A stretch of 64,000 nt of DNA. Origin: Domibacillus iocasae. GTDB taxonomy: Bacteria; Bacillota; Bacilli; Bacillales; Domibacillaceae. The stretch is from assembly GCF_001750285.1 (NCBI RefSeq), contig NZ_MAMP01000022.1:540692-604691 (forward strand), given 5' to 3'. Below are positions 42,327-51,059 of the stretch, piece by piece (the stretch's first letter is position 1; each line of letters begins with the position of its first letter). Position numbers and translations under genes: made by a program. The notes beneath the pieces were generated by a model, which had not been told where the DNA came from, did no database searches, and worked only from the letters and a program-made list of their open reading frames with translations.

Positions 42327-42746
42327 TTGAATAGTAATTTCACTATCGCCGTTCACAGCCTTGTGTACTTGGCGTATTTGCCAGGCCATATGGCATCAAG
42401 TGAAGCGATTGCGCATAATGTGGCGACAAACCCCGCCCGCATCCGAAAAGTAATGAGTATACTCCGTAACAGCGGATTTTTAAAAACGAAAGAAGGAATT
42501 CGAGGCGGGTATATGCTCGGTGAGGATCCGGAAAAAATTACGCTTGGCGATGTATATGAGGCGATTGCACGTGGTGAACTGCAGCCAAATTGGCAGACAG
42601 GAGACCCAGAACAAGGGTGTCCGGTTTCATCGAATACGCAGAGCGTAATGGATTACATTTTTAAGGAAGCAGAAGATACGTACGCATCCTTTTTATATCA
42701 ATTTACGGTTGCCTCTGTTTTACAAAAAATTAAAGCAGGTGTATAA
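42327..42746 (+). CDS. Rrf2-family transcriptional regulator (YwnA-like)
   Basis: 139 residues, starting at TTG after GGGGAAC. The winged HTH is FTIAVHSLVYLAYLPG through IAHNVATNPARIRKVMSILR and GGYMLGEDPEKITLGDVYEA, the Rrf2 signature. Only one cysteine is present in the usual cluster region (EQGCPVSS), so a Fe-S cluster is unlikely and it may sense electrophiles by a single thiol. GTACAAAATAAAATTACAG upstream may be its operator. It could regulate the OYE gene two genes downstream. Confidence 0.88.
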   Translation: MNSNFTIAVHSLVYLAYLPGHMASSEAIAHNVATNPARIRKVMSILRNSGFLKTKEGIRGGYMLGEDPEKITLGDVYEAIARGELQPNWQTGDPEQGCPVSSNTQSVMDYIFKEAEDTYASFLYQFTVASVLQKIKAGV

Positions 42747-42772
42747 CCATTTGAAACAGGGAAGTGAAAAAA

Positions 42773-43090
42773 ATGGGGAACAAAACACAATTTCATGTCG
42801 GTGACTGGGTACAAGGCGAAACGTGGGATAAACAGAGAATCTACGGATATGTCGTAAAAATAGAAAACCCGGAAGACATTACAAAAGTGTATATTATGGA
42901 TTCAGTGAATGAGGAGCTGATCGGACGAATGATCCGTGTGCTTACAAAATCACTGCAGCCCGTGCTGGAACAGGAGCCAGCCGAAGCATCACTTGAACAG
43001 CTCATTGATATGGCGCTGCTAACAAAAGATGAAGAATGGTTTGAGCAATTATCTGCAGAATTGCGCAAACTAAAAAAGCAATATTCATAA
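42773..43090 (+). CDS. IDEAL-domain protein
   Basis: 105 residues from the ATG at 42773, with GGGAAG upstream; a GTG at 42764 lies too close to that site. The C-terminus ASLEQLIDMALLTKDEEWFE followed by QLSAEL is the IDEAL domain found in Bacillaceae competence-control and related proteins. The N-terminal part HVGDWVQGETWDKQRIYGYV looks like a small beta-barrel. The role of this architecture is unknown. It is 17 bp after the Rrf2 gene. Confidence 0.85.
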   Translation: MGNKTQFHVGDWVQGETWDKQRIYGYVVKIENPEDITKVYIMDSVNEELIGRMIRVLTKSLQPVLEQEPAEASLEQLIDMALLTKDEEWFEQLSAELRKLKKQYS

Positions 43091-43098
43091 TCATGTCA

Positions 43099-43128
43099 GT
43101 CCCCCGCTGCGTTAACGCAGCGGGGGAC
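43099..43128. repeat. Perfect 30-bp palindrome before the OYE gene
   Basis: Bases 43099-43113 are the exact reverse complement of 43114-43128, centred on GTTAAC, with five C and five G in the outer arms. No T tract follows, and the OYE ribosome site (AAAGGAG) is 10 bp downstream. It may block ribosome read-through or transcription, stabilise mRNA, or bind a regulator. Confidence 0.8.
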
Positions 43129-43150
43129 AGTCAACAAAAGGAGTTTTACA

Positions 43151-44272
43151 ATGAAATCAACTAATGCAATGAAATCAACCTATGCACCGTTATTTGAAAC
43201 CTTTTTATTAAAAAGCGGGGTTGAGTTAAAAAACCGCATCGTGATGGCACCAATGACCAACTTTTCATCGAATGACGACGGGACAGTGGCCGATGCAGAA
43301 GTGGGGTATTATGCACGCCGGGCAGAAGGCGTGGCAGCGGTGATCACGGCTTGCACATACGTAACGCCGAATGGGAAAGGCTTCCCAGGGGAATTTGGTG
43401 CCGACCGGGATGAAATGATTCCAAGCCTCGCGCGCCTTGCGTCTGCGATTCAGGAAAAAGGCGCCAAAGCCATTTTGCAAATTTTTCACGGAGGACGCAT
43501 GGTGCCGTCAAACTTAGTTGATGGGGATGTCGTCAGCGCAAGCAGCGTGCCGGCCGAAGCAGAAGGAAGCGCTGTACCGCGTGAGCTTTCCGCTGCAGAA
43601 GTGGAAAACATCATTGCGGCGTTTGGTGAAACGACACGCCGCGCAATCGAAGCAGGCTATGACGGCGTGGAAATTCACGGCGCCAACGGCTACTTAATCC
43701 AGCAATTTTTCTCACCACACTCCAACCGCCGTACGGATAAATGGGGTGAACGCCTTGCGTTTCCTCTTGCCGTTGTAGATGCAGTTAAACAGGCAGCTGC
43801 GTCAGCGGACCGTCCGTTTGCGGTAGGTTACCGCTTCTCGCCGGAAGAGCCGGAAACACCAGGCATAACGATGGCTGATACGCTGGAATTGATTGACGCG
43901 CTAAAAGAAAAAGATCTGGATTATTTACACGTATCACTTATGGAATTTTGGTCTCAGCCGAGACGAGGCGTCGATGATACTCGCCCACGCCTAGAAATTA
44001 TTAAAGAACGCGCTGGAAATGCGATACCGGTCATCGGCGTCGGGTCGATTTATACAGCGGATGACGCCATGAAAGCACTCGGTACAGGCGTTGATCTCCT
44101 TGCGATTGGCCGCGGGCTTATTATCGAGCCGGATTGGGTACAGAAAGTAGAGAACGGCGAGGAAGAAACGATTGCCGTGAAAATTGATAAAAACGAGCAG
44201 GAAAAACTCGTTGTGCCGGATCCGCTTTGGAATGCAATTGTAAACACGCCGGGCTGGTTCCCAGGCGTCTAA
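43151..44272 (+). CDS. Old-yellow-enzyme family oxidoreductase (YqiG-like)
   Basis: 373 residues. LKNRIVMAPMTNFSSNDDGT (FMN-binding), ILQIFHGGRM and DGVEIHGANGYLIQQFFSP with SNRRTDKWG are OYE hallmarks. IHGANG holds the substrate-binding His/Asn pair, and PVIGVGSIYTADDA and LLAIGRGLIIEPDW bind the phosphate. These FMN enzymes reduce C=C bonds of enones and nitro compounds with NAD(P)H. It forms a short operon with a 4-oxalocrotonate tautomerase gene 19 bp later. Confidence 0.9.
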   Translation: MKSTNAMKSTYAPLFETFLLKSGVELKNRIVMAPMTNFSSNDDGTVADAEVGYYARRAEGVAAVITACTYVTPNGKGFPGEFGADRDEMIPSLARLASAIQEKGAKAILQIFHGGRMVPSNLVDGDVVSASSVPAEAEGSAVPRELSAAEVENIIAAFGETTRRAIEAGYDGVEIHGANGYLIQQFFSPHSNRRTDKWGERLAFPLAVVDAVKQAAASADRPFAVGYRFSPEEPETPGITMADTLELIDALKEKDLDYLHVSLMEFWSQPRRGVDDTRPRLEIIKERAGNAIPVIGVGSIYTADDAMKALGTGVDLLAIGRGLIIEPDWVQKVENGEEETIAVKIDKNEQEKLVVPDPLWNAIVNTPGWFPGV

Positions 44273-44291
44273 AAAGAAAGGGTGGCAATAT

Positions 44292-44486
44292 ATGCCGTTT
44301 ATTACCGTCAAAGTATTAGAAGGAAAAACACCCGAACAAAAACGTGATTTGGTAAAACGCATGACCGCCGCTGTCAAAGAATCTTTTGACGTGGATGCCG
44401 ATAAGGTTTTTGTCTTTTTTGAAGACTTAAAACCGAATGACTACGGCAAGCAGGGTGAACTGTTTTCCTTTAAAGATGAAAAATAA
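44292..44486 (+). CDS. 4-oxalocrotonate tautomerase-family protein
   Basis: 64 residues. After Met removal the N-terminus is Pro (MPFITVKVLEGKTPEQKRDL), the catalytic base of the tautomerase superfamily. DVDADKVFVFFEDLKPNDYG matches the rest of the family. It isomerises enols or ketones of unsaturated acids. Paired with the OYE reductase it may process a reactive enone. Ribosome site AAAGGGTGG. Confidence 0.88.
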   Translation: MPFITVKVLEGKTPEQKRDLVKRMTAAVKESFDVDADKVFVFFEDLKPNDYGKQGELFSFKDEK

Positions 44487-44495
44487 GTGCAAGGG

Positions 44496-44527
44496 CTGCC
44501 CCAACTGAGGTTGGAGCAGTTTTTTTA
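44496..44527 (+). terminator. Intrinsic terminator
   Basis: CTGCCCCAAC and GTTGGAGCAG pair around a TGAG loop, then seven T. Confidence 0.88.
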
Positions 44528-44624
44528 TTGATAAAATGTTTTCATTCGGGTTAAAATGTTGCTAAAAGGAAACTTTTTTAGTTATGGCATAAAAATTAGG
44601 GTGACTACTTTTTTTGAATTTAAA

Positions 44625-44640
44625 TTTGCCTTTAGGCAAA
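44625..44640. promoter_or_regulatory. MntR-like operator
   Basis: TTTGCCTTTAGGCAAA is palindromic except at its centre and resembles the TTTGCCTTAAGG core of the manganese regulator MntR sites. It lies 35 bp upstream of a decayed Mn/Zn-type ABC ATPase gene. Confidence 0.5.
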
Positions 44641-44674
44641 ATATTTTTAAGAAGGAAAGAAAGAGGTGTTCAGA

Positions 44675-45412
44675 ATGATACCTGCTATTCAAATCTTAGA
44701 ATTATCCGTTTCTTATCATGGGCAGAAAGCGATTCAAAGGGTCGATCTTATCGTTGAAAAAGGAAAACTAGTTGGTATTTATCGGACCGAATGGGGCAGG
44801 AAATCCACATTTGTTAAAGCAATGCTTTCGTTGATTTCAAAAGACAGCGGCACCGTTCTTTTTGGAGGAAAATCCTTTAAGGAGATGAGAGTATCTATCC
44901 CCTATGTGCTACAGAGAAATGAAATTGATTGGGTTTTCCCATCACGGTGTTTGATACCGTCTTAATTGGTACGTATCCCACGTTAGGGTTTTTTAAAAAT
45001 CTAGGGAAAAAGAAAAGGACTGGGCGCGGATTTGTCTGAAAAAAGTGGGAATGGAATCATTCGCAAAAAAAACAAATTGGGGAATTGTCAGGCGGACAGC
45101 AGCGTGTTTTTTTAGCCCTTGCCCAAAAAGCGGAAATTCTATGAACCGTTTGCCGGGGTGGACGAGGCAAGTGAAGCAGCGATGATTGCTTTATTGAAGG
45201 AGCTTGCTGCCAATGGGAGAACCATATTAGCTGTTCATCATGATTTAAGTAAGGCAACTGAATACTTTGACCAGCTGCTGCTTTTAAATAAAAAAGTGAT
45301 TGGTTTTGGAGATGCCGAAACGGTGTTTCAGCAGGAACTGTTACGTCAGGCTTACGTTCATCCCTTTCTCATTTCTCGGTCAAAAGGAGGCAGCAGACGC
45401 ATGAATTTTATA
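44675..45412 (+). pseudogene. Mn/Zn-type ABC transporter ATPase, decayed (MntB-like)
   Basis: The frame opens IPAIQILELSVSYHGQKAIQ and runs through a spoiled Walker A (YRTEWGRKST where GPNGAGKST is expected) to YVLQRNEIDWVFP. A frame change then gives FDTVLIGTYPTLGFFKNLGK, another gives GELSGGQQQRVFLALAQKA, and a last frame gives ILAVHHDLSKATEYFDQLLL. At least two frameshifts plus Walker A damage. The order matches MntB/ZnuC-type ATPases. Confidence 0.8.
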
Positions 45413-45519
45413 GAAGCGATTTTTATTATGACTTCCTGCAAAAAGCGCTGTTTACCTCTGCGATGGTCGGCATTATTTGCGGAATGATCGGGTGCTTCAT
45501 TAAAAACGTGAAAAAATGA
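45401..45519 (+). pseudogene. Metal ABC transporter permease, N-terminal stub
   Basis: An ATG after AAGGAGGC starts MNFIEAI; one frame change leads to FYYDFLQKALFTSAMVGIIC and GMIGCFI, the conserved opening of MntC/ZnuB-type permeases. The frame stops after about 40 codons at 45,519. The remaining six or so membrane helices are deleted. Confidence 0.7.
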
Positions 45520-45597
45520 AATTAAATCGTCGTTCTATGGAAAACTACCGTATAATGAGAAGCGTTCATTACTATAGAAAAAGAAGGTAATAAATCC

Positions 45598-47037
45598 ATG
45601 GAAAATCATTTTAGCCAGTTTTCGATCAGTGCCGATATTCAAAGGGCACTGGCCGAATTATCTTATACGAAACCGACCGATGTACAGCAGGCTGTCATTC
45701 CTTCCGCTCTTTTGAAAAAAGACTTGATTGTTAAATCTCAAACAGGCAGCGGCAAAACCGCGTCATTTGCGATCCCGCTTGTCGAGATGACGGACTGGGA
45801 TGAAAATAAGCCGCAGGCACTTGTTTTAACGCCGACACGGGAACTGGCCGCGCAGGTAAAAGAAGATATTACAAACATTGGCCGGTTTAAGCGGACAAAA
45901 GCGACCGCTGTCTACGGGAAATCACCATTTGCCCGACAAAAGCTTGAGCTCAAGCAAAAAACACATATCGTCGTAGGCACGCCGGGACGTGTGCTGGATC
46001 ATATTGAAAAAGAAACACTCGATGTAAACAAAATCCGTTTTCTTGTCATTGACGAAGCGGATGAAATGCTGAATATGGGTTTTATTGAGCAAGTATCCGC
46101 CATTATTGAGCGTCTGCCGGCCGAGCGGGTGACGATGCTGTTTTCTGCAACATTCCCACCGGACATCGCCCGCTTATCGGAGAAATACATGAACGTGCCG
46201 GAGCGGATTGAAGTGGCGAAAGAAATGACGACCTCATCGATTACACACGCGGTGATGACGGTGGCAGAGGACGAAAAAATCCGTATCCTCAAAGACGTAC
46301 TGGCCGTTGAGAATGCGGACAGTGCCATGCTGTTTTGCCGGACGCAGGAGCGCGTGGAGACGCTATTTGACACACTCGACCGTGCGGGTATGTCATGCGG
46401 CATGCTGCACGGCGGCATGGTACAGGAAGACCGGTTTGCCGTTATGAATGAATTTAAGCGCGGCGAGTTTCGCTACTTGTGTGCAACCGACGTCGCTGCA
46501 CGCGGCATTGACATTGAAAATGTGCCGCTCGTGATTAATTTTGACGTGCCGCTTGAAAAAGAAAGCTACGTGCACCGCACCGGACGGACCGGGCGTGCTG
46601 GCCATACCGGCCGAGCAATTACATTGATGACGCCGTTTGAAGAAAAGTTCGTGGCGGAAATTGAAAACTATATCGGATTTGAGCTGCCGCGTGAAGACCT
46701 CCCGTCTCCATCCGAGATCGCAGCCGCCAGGCCTGCATTTGACGAAAAAATGGCTGAACGTCCAAAAGTAAAAGAAGACAAAAGCAAAAACGTAAGCAAA
46801 GACATTATGAAGCTGTACTTTAACGGCGGCAAAAAGAAAAAGCTGCGCGCCGTTGATTTTGTCGGGACCATCTCGAATCTGCCTGGCATAGAAGCGGCAG
46901 ACATCGGTATTATTACTATTCAAGACAACGTAACCTACGTCGATATTTTAAACGGCAAAGGCCCAGTGGTATTAAAAGCAATGAAAACCACAACGGTTAA
47001 AGGAAAACAGCTGAAAGTACAGAAAGCAAGAAACTAA
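45598..47037 (+). CDS. dbpA: DEAD-box RNA helicase DbpA/YxiN
   Basis: 479 residues, the length of Bacillus YxiN. Q-motif [13 protein letters not shown], Walker [18 protein letters not shown] box VIDEADEML, motif III LFSATFP and motif [16 protein letters not shown]. The C-terminal 75 residues (from [19 protein letters not shown]) are the DbpA RRM-like domain that binds hairpin 92 of 23S rRNA. It remodels pre-50S particles. The single gene ends at a terminator. Confidence 0.93.
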   Translation: MENHFSQFSISADIQRALAELSYTKPTDVQQAVIPSALLKKDLIVKSQTGSGKTASFAIPLVEMTDWDENKPQALVLTPTRELAAQVKEDITNIGRFKRTKATAVYGKSPFARQKLELKQKTHIVVGTPGRVLDHIEKETLDVNKIRFLVIDEADEMLNMGFIEQVSAIIERLPAERVTMLFSATFPPDIARLSEKYMNVPERIEVAKEMTTSSITHAVMTVAEDEKIRILKDVLAVENADSAMLFCRTQERVETLFDTLDRAGMSCGMLHGGMVQEDRFAVMNEFKRGEFRYLCATDVAARGIDIENVPLVINFDVPLEKESYVHRTGRTGRAGHTGRAITLMTPFEEKFVAEIENYIGFELPREDLPSPSEIAAARPAFDEKMAERPKVKEDKSKNVSKDIMKLYFNGGKKKKLRAVDFVGTISNLPGIEAADIGIITIQDNVTYVDILNGKGPVVLKAMKTTTVKGKQLKVQKARN

Positions 47038-47082
47038 ATCTGTGTGCTGTTCGTGACTAATTGGCGAGCTTCGTGACCAATC

Positions 47083-47122
47083 AAAAAATCCATGCCGGCA
47101 TAAAACCGGGCATGGATTTTTT
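47083..47122 (+). terminator. Intrinsic terminator of dbpA
   Basis: AAAAAATCCATGCC and GGCATGGATTTTTT pair with an 11-12-nt loop. Confidence 0.9.
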
Positions 47123-47178
47123 GATAATGAAGACGCGTGAAAAAGAAGCGAGGTCATTAAATTGCTAGACGCCTTCTC

Positions 47179-47541
47179 TTAGGAATCGATTTTTTTCGCT
47201 CCTTTGATCAGCAGCCATTGAAGAGGGAGTCGTCCCCAAAGAACCCATGGTGGCAGCTGCTTATTACCAAGCGGGATTCTTTTCACTGCCATGTACACAT
47301 TGGCCAGAAACACGGCAGCTAAAAAGCCGGGCAGGGTTTTGGTTACAAATGAGGTTCCTCGGTTTAACAGCAGCGCGAAGCCGTACATTATTTCAATGAC
47401 GCCAGAAATAGCTACTATAGCTTTTTTGAAAGGGAGAAAGCCGGGCACAATCGCTTCAAATCCTCTTGAGCGTGTAAAGTGGGCGATGCCCGCCAGTAAA
47501 AATCCTACTCCACATACGATTCTCAACAAGTTTTTTATCAG
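47179..47541 (-). CDS. DoxX-like small membrane protein
   Basis: About 120 residues with four membrane segments: IVCGVGFLLAGIAHFTRSRG, AIVAISGVIEIMYGFALLL, TLPGFLAAVFLANVYMAVKR and PLQWLLI. This is the DoxX/DUF4149-like four-helix layout. The start is uncertain. The longest frame begins at 47598 with a TTG that is part of a TTGACA -35 box. A GTG at 47571 overlaps the -10. A CTG at 47541 has AAAGGATGG upstream and is used here. Function unknown. Confidence 0.7.
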   Translation of the reverse strand: MIKNLLRIVCGVGFLLAGIAHFTRSRGFEAIVPGFLPFKKAIVAISGVIEIMYGFALLLNRGTSFVTKTLPGFLAAVFLANVYMAVKRIPLGNKQLPPWVLWGRLPLQWLLIKGAKKIDS

Positions 47542-47571
47542 GATCCCATCCTTTCCGACAACTGATTTCAC

Positions 47572-47598
47572 CGTATAAAAAGAAGGAAAACCTGTCAA
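47572..47598 (-). promoter_or_regulatory. Sigma-A-type promoter for the DoxX-like gene
   Basis: On the minus strand TTGACA (47598-47593) and TATACG (47577-47572) are 15 bp apart. The spacing is slightly short. It rules out the longest reading frame as the real start. Confidence 0.5.
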
Positions 47599-47675
47599 AT
47601 TTTAACGAAGTATTAAAAAAATAGTCAAAATGTTGTGGCCCATCCTGTATAATAGAGGACGGAGGTGGGGGAAGC

Positions 47676-49289
47676 ATGAATCGTCAGTCAGAACGCCGTC
47701 CTTTGCAGGATGTGCAGACGATCGCTCGCAAAATCGAGCCATACATAAAAAATGAACAATCGCTCCACGAGCAGTACGAAACACTGCATCATTTATTAGA
47801 CGAAGAACTAGGAGACAATGAATATTTATTAATTGTGGACGAAACGGGAACCGCCCTTATTCATACAAACCGCCTGCGGGAAGGTGTTCTTTTCTCAGAT
47901 GAGACGGGACAGCGAGCAGCACGGACGACCGAGCCGCTTATTCAGCATTACGCACGTGATACGGGAGAGATGATTGTTGACGCGTCCGCACCTATTCAGG
48001 CTTTTTCAAATGGAAAGCGCTTTAATTTACGGCTTGGCCGGATTGCTCAGCAGCCGTTTCTCCGTCCAGCTTTCCTAGCGATCAGTATGCTGCCGCTGCT
48101 AGCAGTGTTTGGCATTTTGGCTGTAACCGGTGATTTAACGAGGACGGCCGTTGCTGTTTTATTGGTCATTTTCCTCATAACAGCTGTTGTTGGTCATTTT
48201 TTATATCAGTCCATCGTTTCCGAAATTCGTTCGTGGTACCAGCTAACGCGGAAAGTTTCCGCCGGTGATTTAACCGGCGAAGTGAAAAGCGGGCGCCGGA
48301 CGGAATTTCACCAAATTGGCTTTGAATTAAACAAGGTCGTGCTTGGCATGCGGAACATGATGAATGAGCTGCAAAAGTCCGCCCAGTCTGTGGAGCATGT
48401 GTCGGGCACACAGGCAGAGCAAACAGCCCGTTTGCTGGAAACGTTTGAAAATCTGTCCGGCACGATGCAGGAATTCCAGTCAGGTGCTGAAATGCAAATG
48501 TCTTCGCTGCAATCGGCTCATGCAGTCGTGCAAGATATGATGGCAGGCATTCGCGGCATGGAAGAGGACATGGACTCGACCGTTTCTTTTTCTGAGCAGA
48601 CGGCCGCTTCTGCCGATACTGGCTCGCAGGCGATGCAGAAAATTGAAGCAGATATGACGATGCTGCAGGAGCGTGTTGGACAGGCCGCAAAGAAAATGAG
48701 GACGTTATCAGAAGATACGGATGCCACGATGGCCATTGTTGGAGCGATTACGGCTATTGCTGCCCAAACAAACTTGCTTGCTCTAAACGCATCGATTGAA
48801 GCGGCGCGAGCGGGTGAAGCAGGGCGGGGCTTTGCAATCGTCGCCGATGAGGTACGAAAGCTGGCCGAAGAAACGAATGCGTTTTCTGCTGATATTTTGG
48901 CTGCCCTCCAGAAAACACGCGACGATATATTCCGGGTAGCGGACGAGGTTGAAAGCAGCCGAAGTGATTTAGAAGCAGGTGTCCGCCATGTTCAGGAAGC
49001 GGGTGGCACGGTGATGGCCCTTCATTCTATTGCTGCGGATACTTTAGCAGCTGTTGAAAGCAACCGGGCCAGTGCCTCGCGTATTTTAAAAGATGGAGAG
49101 CAGCTTGAAGCTGTGATTCACGATGTGAGCCAGATTGCCGAACAGTTTACGGAACAAGTGATGCGGACGGTTGGAGAAATGGATCAAAACAAATATGATC
49201 TTCATCAAATGTCGAATGACGCACAGCGTTTATCAAAAGATACAGAAGGCTTAAGCATGATCGTAAAACGGTTTAAGCTGGCCAAATAA
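47676..49289 (+). CDS. Methyl-accepting chemotaxis protein
   Basis: 537 residues. N-terminal 125 residues are a small sensor region with [20 protein letters not shown]. Two adjacent membrane helices lie at about 130-150 and 155-180 ([39 protein letters not shown]). A HAMP-like segment follows, then a signalling domain with the hairpin tip [20 protein letters not shown] and [18 protein letters not shown]. With both helices close together, the sensor may face the cytoplasm. Ribosome site GGTGGGGG. Confidence 0.9.
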   Translation: MNRQSERRPLQDVQTIARKIEPYIKNEQSLHEQYETLHHLLDEELGDNEYLLIVDETGTALIHTNRLREGVLFSDETGQRAARTTEPLIQHYARDTGEMIVDASAPIQAFSNGKRFNLRLGRIAQQPFLRPAFLAISMLPLLAVFGILAVTGDLTRTAVAVLLVIFLITAVVGHFLYQSIVSEIRSWYQLTRKVSAGDLTGEVKSGRRTEFHQIGFELNKVVLGMRNMMNELQKSAQSVEHVSGTQAEQTARLLETFENLSGTMQEFQSGAEMQMSSLQSAHAVVQDMMAGIRGMEEDMDSTVSFSEQTAASADTGSQAMQKIEADMTMLQERVGQAAKKMRTLSEDTDATMAIVGAITAIAAQTNLLALNASIEAARAGEAGRGFAIVADEVRKLAEETNAFSADILAALQKTRDDIFRVADEVESSRSDLEAGVRHVQEAGGTVMALHSIAADTLAAVESNRASASRILKDGEQLEAVIHDVSQIAEQFTEQVMRTVGEMDQNKYDLHQMSNDAQRLSKDTEGLSMIVKRFKLAK

Positions 49290-49330
49290 AAAAAGCTGTC
49301 CGCCGAATGGAATCGGGGGACAGCTTTTTT
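49288..49330. terminator. Bidirectional intrinsic terminator
   Basis: AAAAAGCTGTCC and GGACAGCTTTTTT pair around a 16-nt loop. It separates the convergent MCP and MCP-fossil genes. Confidence 0.85.
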
Positions 49331-49331
49331 G

Positions 49332-49913
49332 CTAAACGGAAAATTTCCGAACGACCTGCCGCAGTTCTTCTGCCATAAAGGAAAGAGATTTTGCGGCGAT
49401 ATTGGCTTTCTTCAAGAGAAGCGAGCTGTTCTTCTGTTGCGGCGGCCACTGGTTCAGCGGAAGACGCGTTGTCGTCGGCGATGCCAGACACAGAGTCAAG
49501 AGCTGACGCCCAGATGCTTCATGATACCAGGGACGTTCAACGAGGGTCATAATCAGGCGTGAGTCCTGCACCATGATGCCATCCAGCGTTCTGATATAGA
49601 TACTAATGGGCTTCCCGATGAAGTTTGGCATACTGATTAAGCCGGACGCGCAACCCGCGCTTTCTTCACTTTGAATATCATTTTTTGTGACCAAATCTGC
49701 ATAAAATTGTACATCATTTATTTTCATATTGACCCTGTCCCCAATAAGCCGGTCTAGCATCAGAGTGCTTTCTTTTGCAGAAAAAAGCATTTGCTTTTCT
49801 ATTTCATTTTTCGCACTTTGATAGGATAAATATCCAATTAGAATGGAAGAAATGAGTAAGAAAGCTAAAAAAGAAAGAATTATATAAGTTGAATTTAACT
49901 TCTGCATCTTCAC
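49332..49913 (-). pseudogene. Chemotaxis receptor with large internal deletion
   Basis: The N-terminus MQKLNSTYIILSFLAFLLIS and LIGYLSYQSAKNEIEKQMLF is an MCP signal-anchor and dCache start. IYIRTLDGIMVQDSRLIMTL and RPWYHEA continue the sensor. It then jumps straight to an MCP C-terminus in two frames: PVAAATEEQLASLEE and SANIAAKSLSFMAEELRQVV. HAMP and the methylation/tip region are missing. An open frame of 193 codons survives, but it would not signal. Confidence 0.75.
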
Positions 49914-50006
49914 CGCTTCCTGTAGAGGCGGTTTATCGCGTAACGGTACGATCGGGAAAAAGAGGGCAAAGGGAGCGCTTTTTAAGAAGAAGGGTGATGG
50001 ACTACA

Positions 50007-50112
50007 GGCTGGCGGCTGCGCTTTCCTGCGGGGCGAACGATGAACCAGGCATCGCTTCGCGCTGCCCGTTTCATCCTGTCTGCTCGTCCCGCGGGAGTCT
50101 CCGCCGCCAGCC
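50007..50112. repeat. GC-rich intergenic inverted-repeat element
   Basis: GGCTGGCGG (50007-50015) and CCGCCAGCC (50104-50112) bound a GC-rich 106-bp element containing CCTGCGGGGCG and GTCCCGCGGGAGTCTC, in an otherwise AT-rich gap. The word order resembles dispersed intergenic repeats of many Bacillaceae genomes; this is from memory. Other copies cannot be counted in this window. Confidence 0.55.
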
Positions 50113-50283
50113 CTCCTTCCTCCATTCTAAAAAATCAACAAGCATGGCTCTATCCATCAGACATCCTTCCACTATTACGTCACTTGGTCTAAGCGTTGTT
50201 GCTCGATTCTTTTTCTAAACAGAAAAGTGTAAAATCTTTCGTTCAACTTATATGTTTAAATTATTTTTCCGTTTTCTTCGAAT

Positions 50284-50318
50284 AAAAAAATCGAGCCTGT
50301 ATAAGGACTCGATTTTTT
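50284..50318 (-). terminator. Terminator of the HAD gene
   Basis: AAATCGAG and CTCGATTT pair with a 12-nt loop, with T runs on both sides. Confidence 0.85.
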
Positions 50319-50321
50319 ACT

Positions 50322-50900
50322 TTATTTTACTTTTTCATAAAATGTCTCATCATACACATCCAAATAAACATCGGCTTCAATATCCGGGTTTTGAAAAGCC
50401 ACTGTTTTCATCCCCGCTGCGCGTGCAGGAATTAAGTCAAGCGACCGGTCGCCAATGGCCCAGTCGAGCTCATATTTTTCATGCAAATAGATATACGCTG
50501 CGGCATCCGGCTTGCGTGGAAACCCATCATCTTCCGGGCTGACAATTTCATCAATATAATCAATCAGCCCCCATTTTGTTAAAAGAAAGGTAGTAGAAGC
50601 TTTTGTCCGATGCGTGACAATGACATTTACGTCCGCTGCGGCCAGGACTTCTTTTATTCCGTCAAACGGAACGCAGGCTGACTCGGACTCTTTATGGTCA
50701 AGCTCTGCGAACATCGGCCGGAAATCATCCGAGATGCCGTAATGCGCAAACGCAAGCTTTGAGTTTTTCTTTAGCCATCTAAGCGCCTCCGCCCGGTCTA
50801 CCGGTGTGCCATGCGCCGCCTCATGCACCGCCGCAAAGCTGTTCACAATTGCCGGATATGTATCAAAAATCGTTCCATCTAAATCCCAAAGTAACTTCAT
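50322..50900 (-). CDS. HAD-family hydrolase (HAD-IA type)
   Basis: 192 residues. Motif I is LLWDLDGTIFDTYPAI (DxDGT), motif II VIVTHRT (T), and motif III/IV are the Lys in RKPDAAAY and the acidic pair GDRSLDL. These make a phosphatase of the phosphoglycolate-phosphatase-like group. Substrate unknown. It starts three bases after the stop of a GGDEF fragment on the same strand, so it once shared an operon. Confidence 0.9.
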   Translation of the reverse strand: MKLLWDLDGTIFDTYPAIVNSFAAVHEAAHGTPVDRAEALRWLKKNSKLAFAHYGISDDFRPMFAELDHKESESACVPFDGIKEVLAAADVNVIVTHRTKASTTFLLTKWGLIDYIDEIVSPEDDGFPRKPDAAAYIYLHEKYELDWAIGDRSLDLIPARAAGMKTVAFQNPDIEADVYLDVYDETFYEKVK

Positions 50901-51015
50901 TTATTTATTCTCCTTTTCGTATGCTATATAAAATAAGCAGGCGTCTTTTCCATTGTGCTTCACTTCATACATCGCGGTGTCTGCTTTCCAAAACAGTCTA
51001 CCCCGTATTTTAACA
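50901..51015 (-). pseudogene. GGDEF-domain C-terminal fragment
   Basis: The frame RLFWKADTAMYEVKHNGKDA then CLFYIAYEKENK and TAA is the end of a diguanylate cyclase domain (the usual ending is KRADxAMYxAKxxGKNxxxxY). Nothing of the rest of the domain remains; upstream lies the HemAT fossil. Only about 35 codons survive. Confidence 0.7.
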
Positions 51016-51059
51016 TAAAAAAATACCGCTCCGGAGAACGGTTTTGAGAAAATGAACCA

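Noticed and set aside
48175..48690. Minus-strand 171-codon frame within the MCP gene
   Set aside because: Antisense to the MCP signalling domain; repetitive codon pattern of the MCP explains it.
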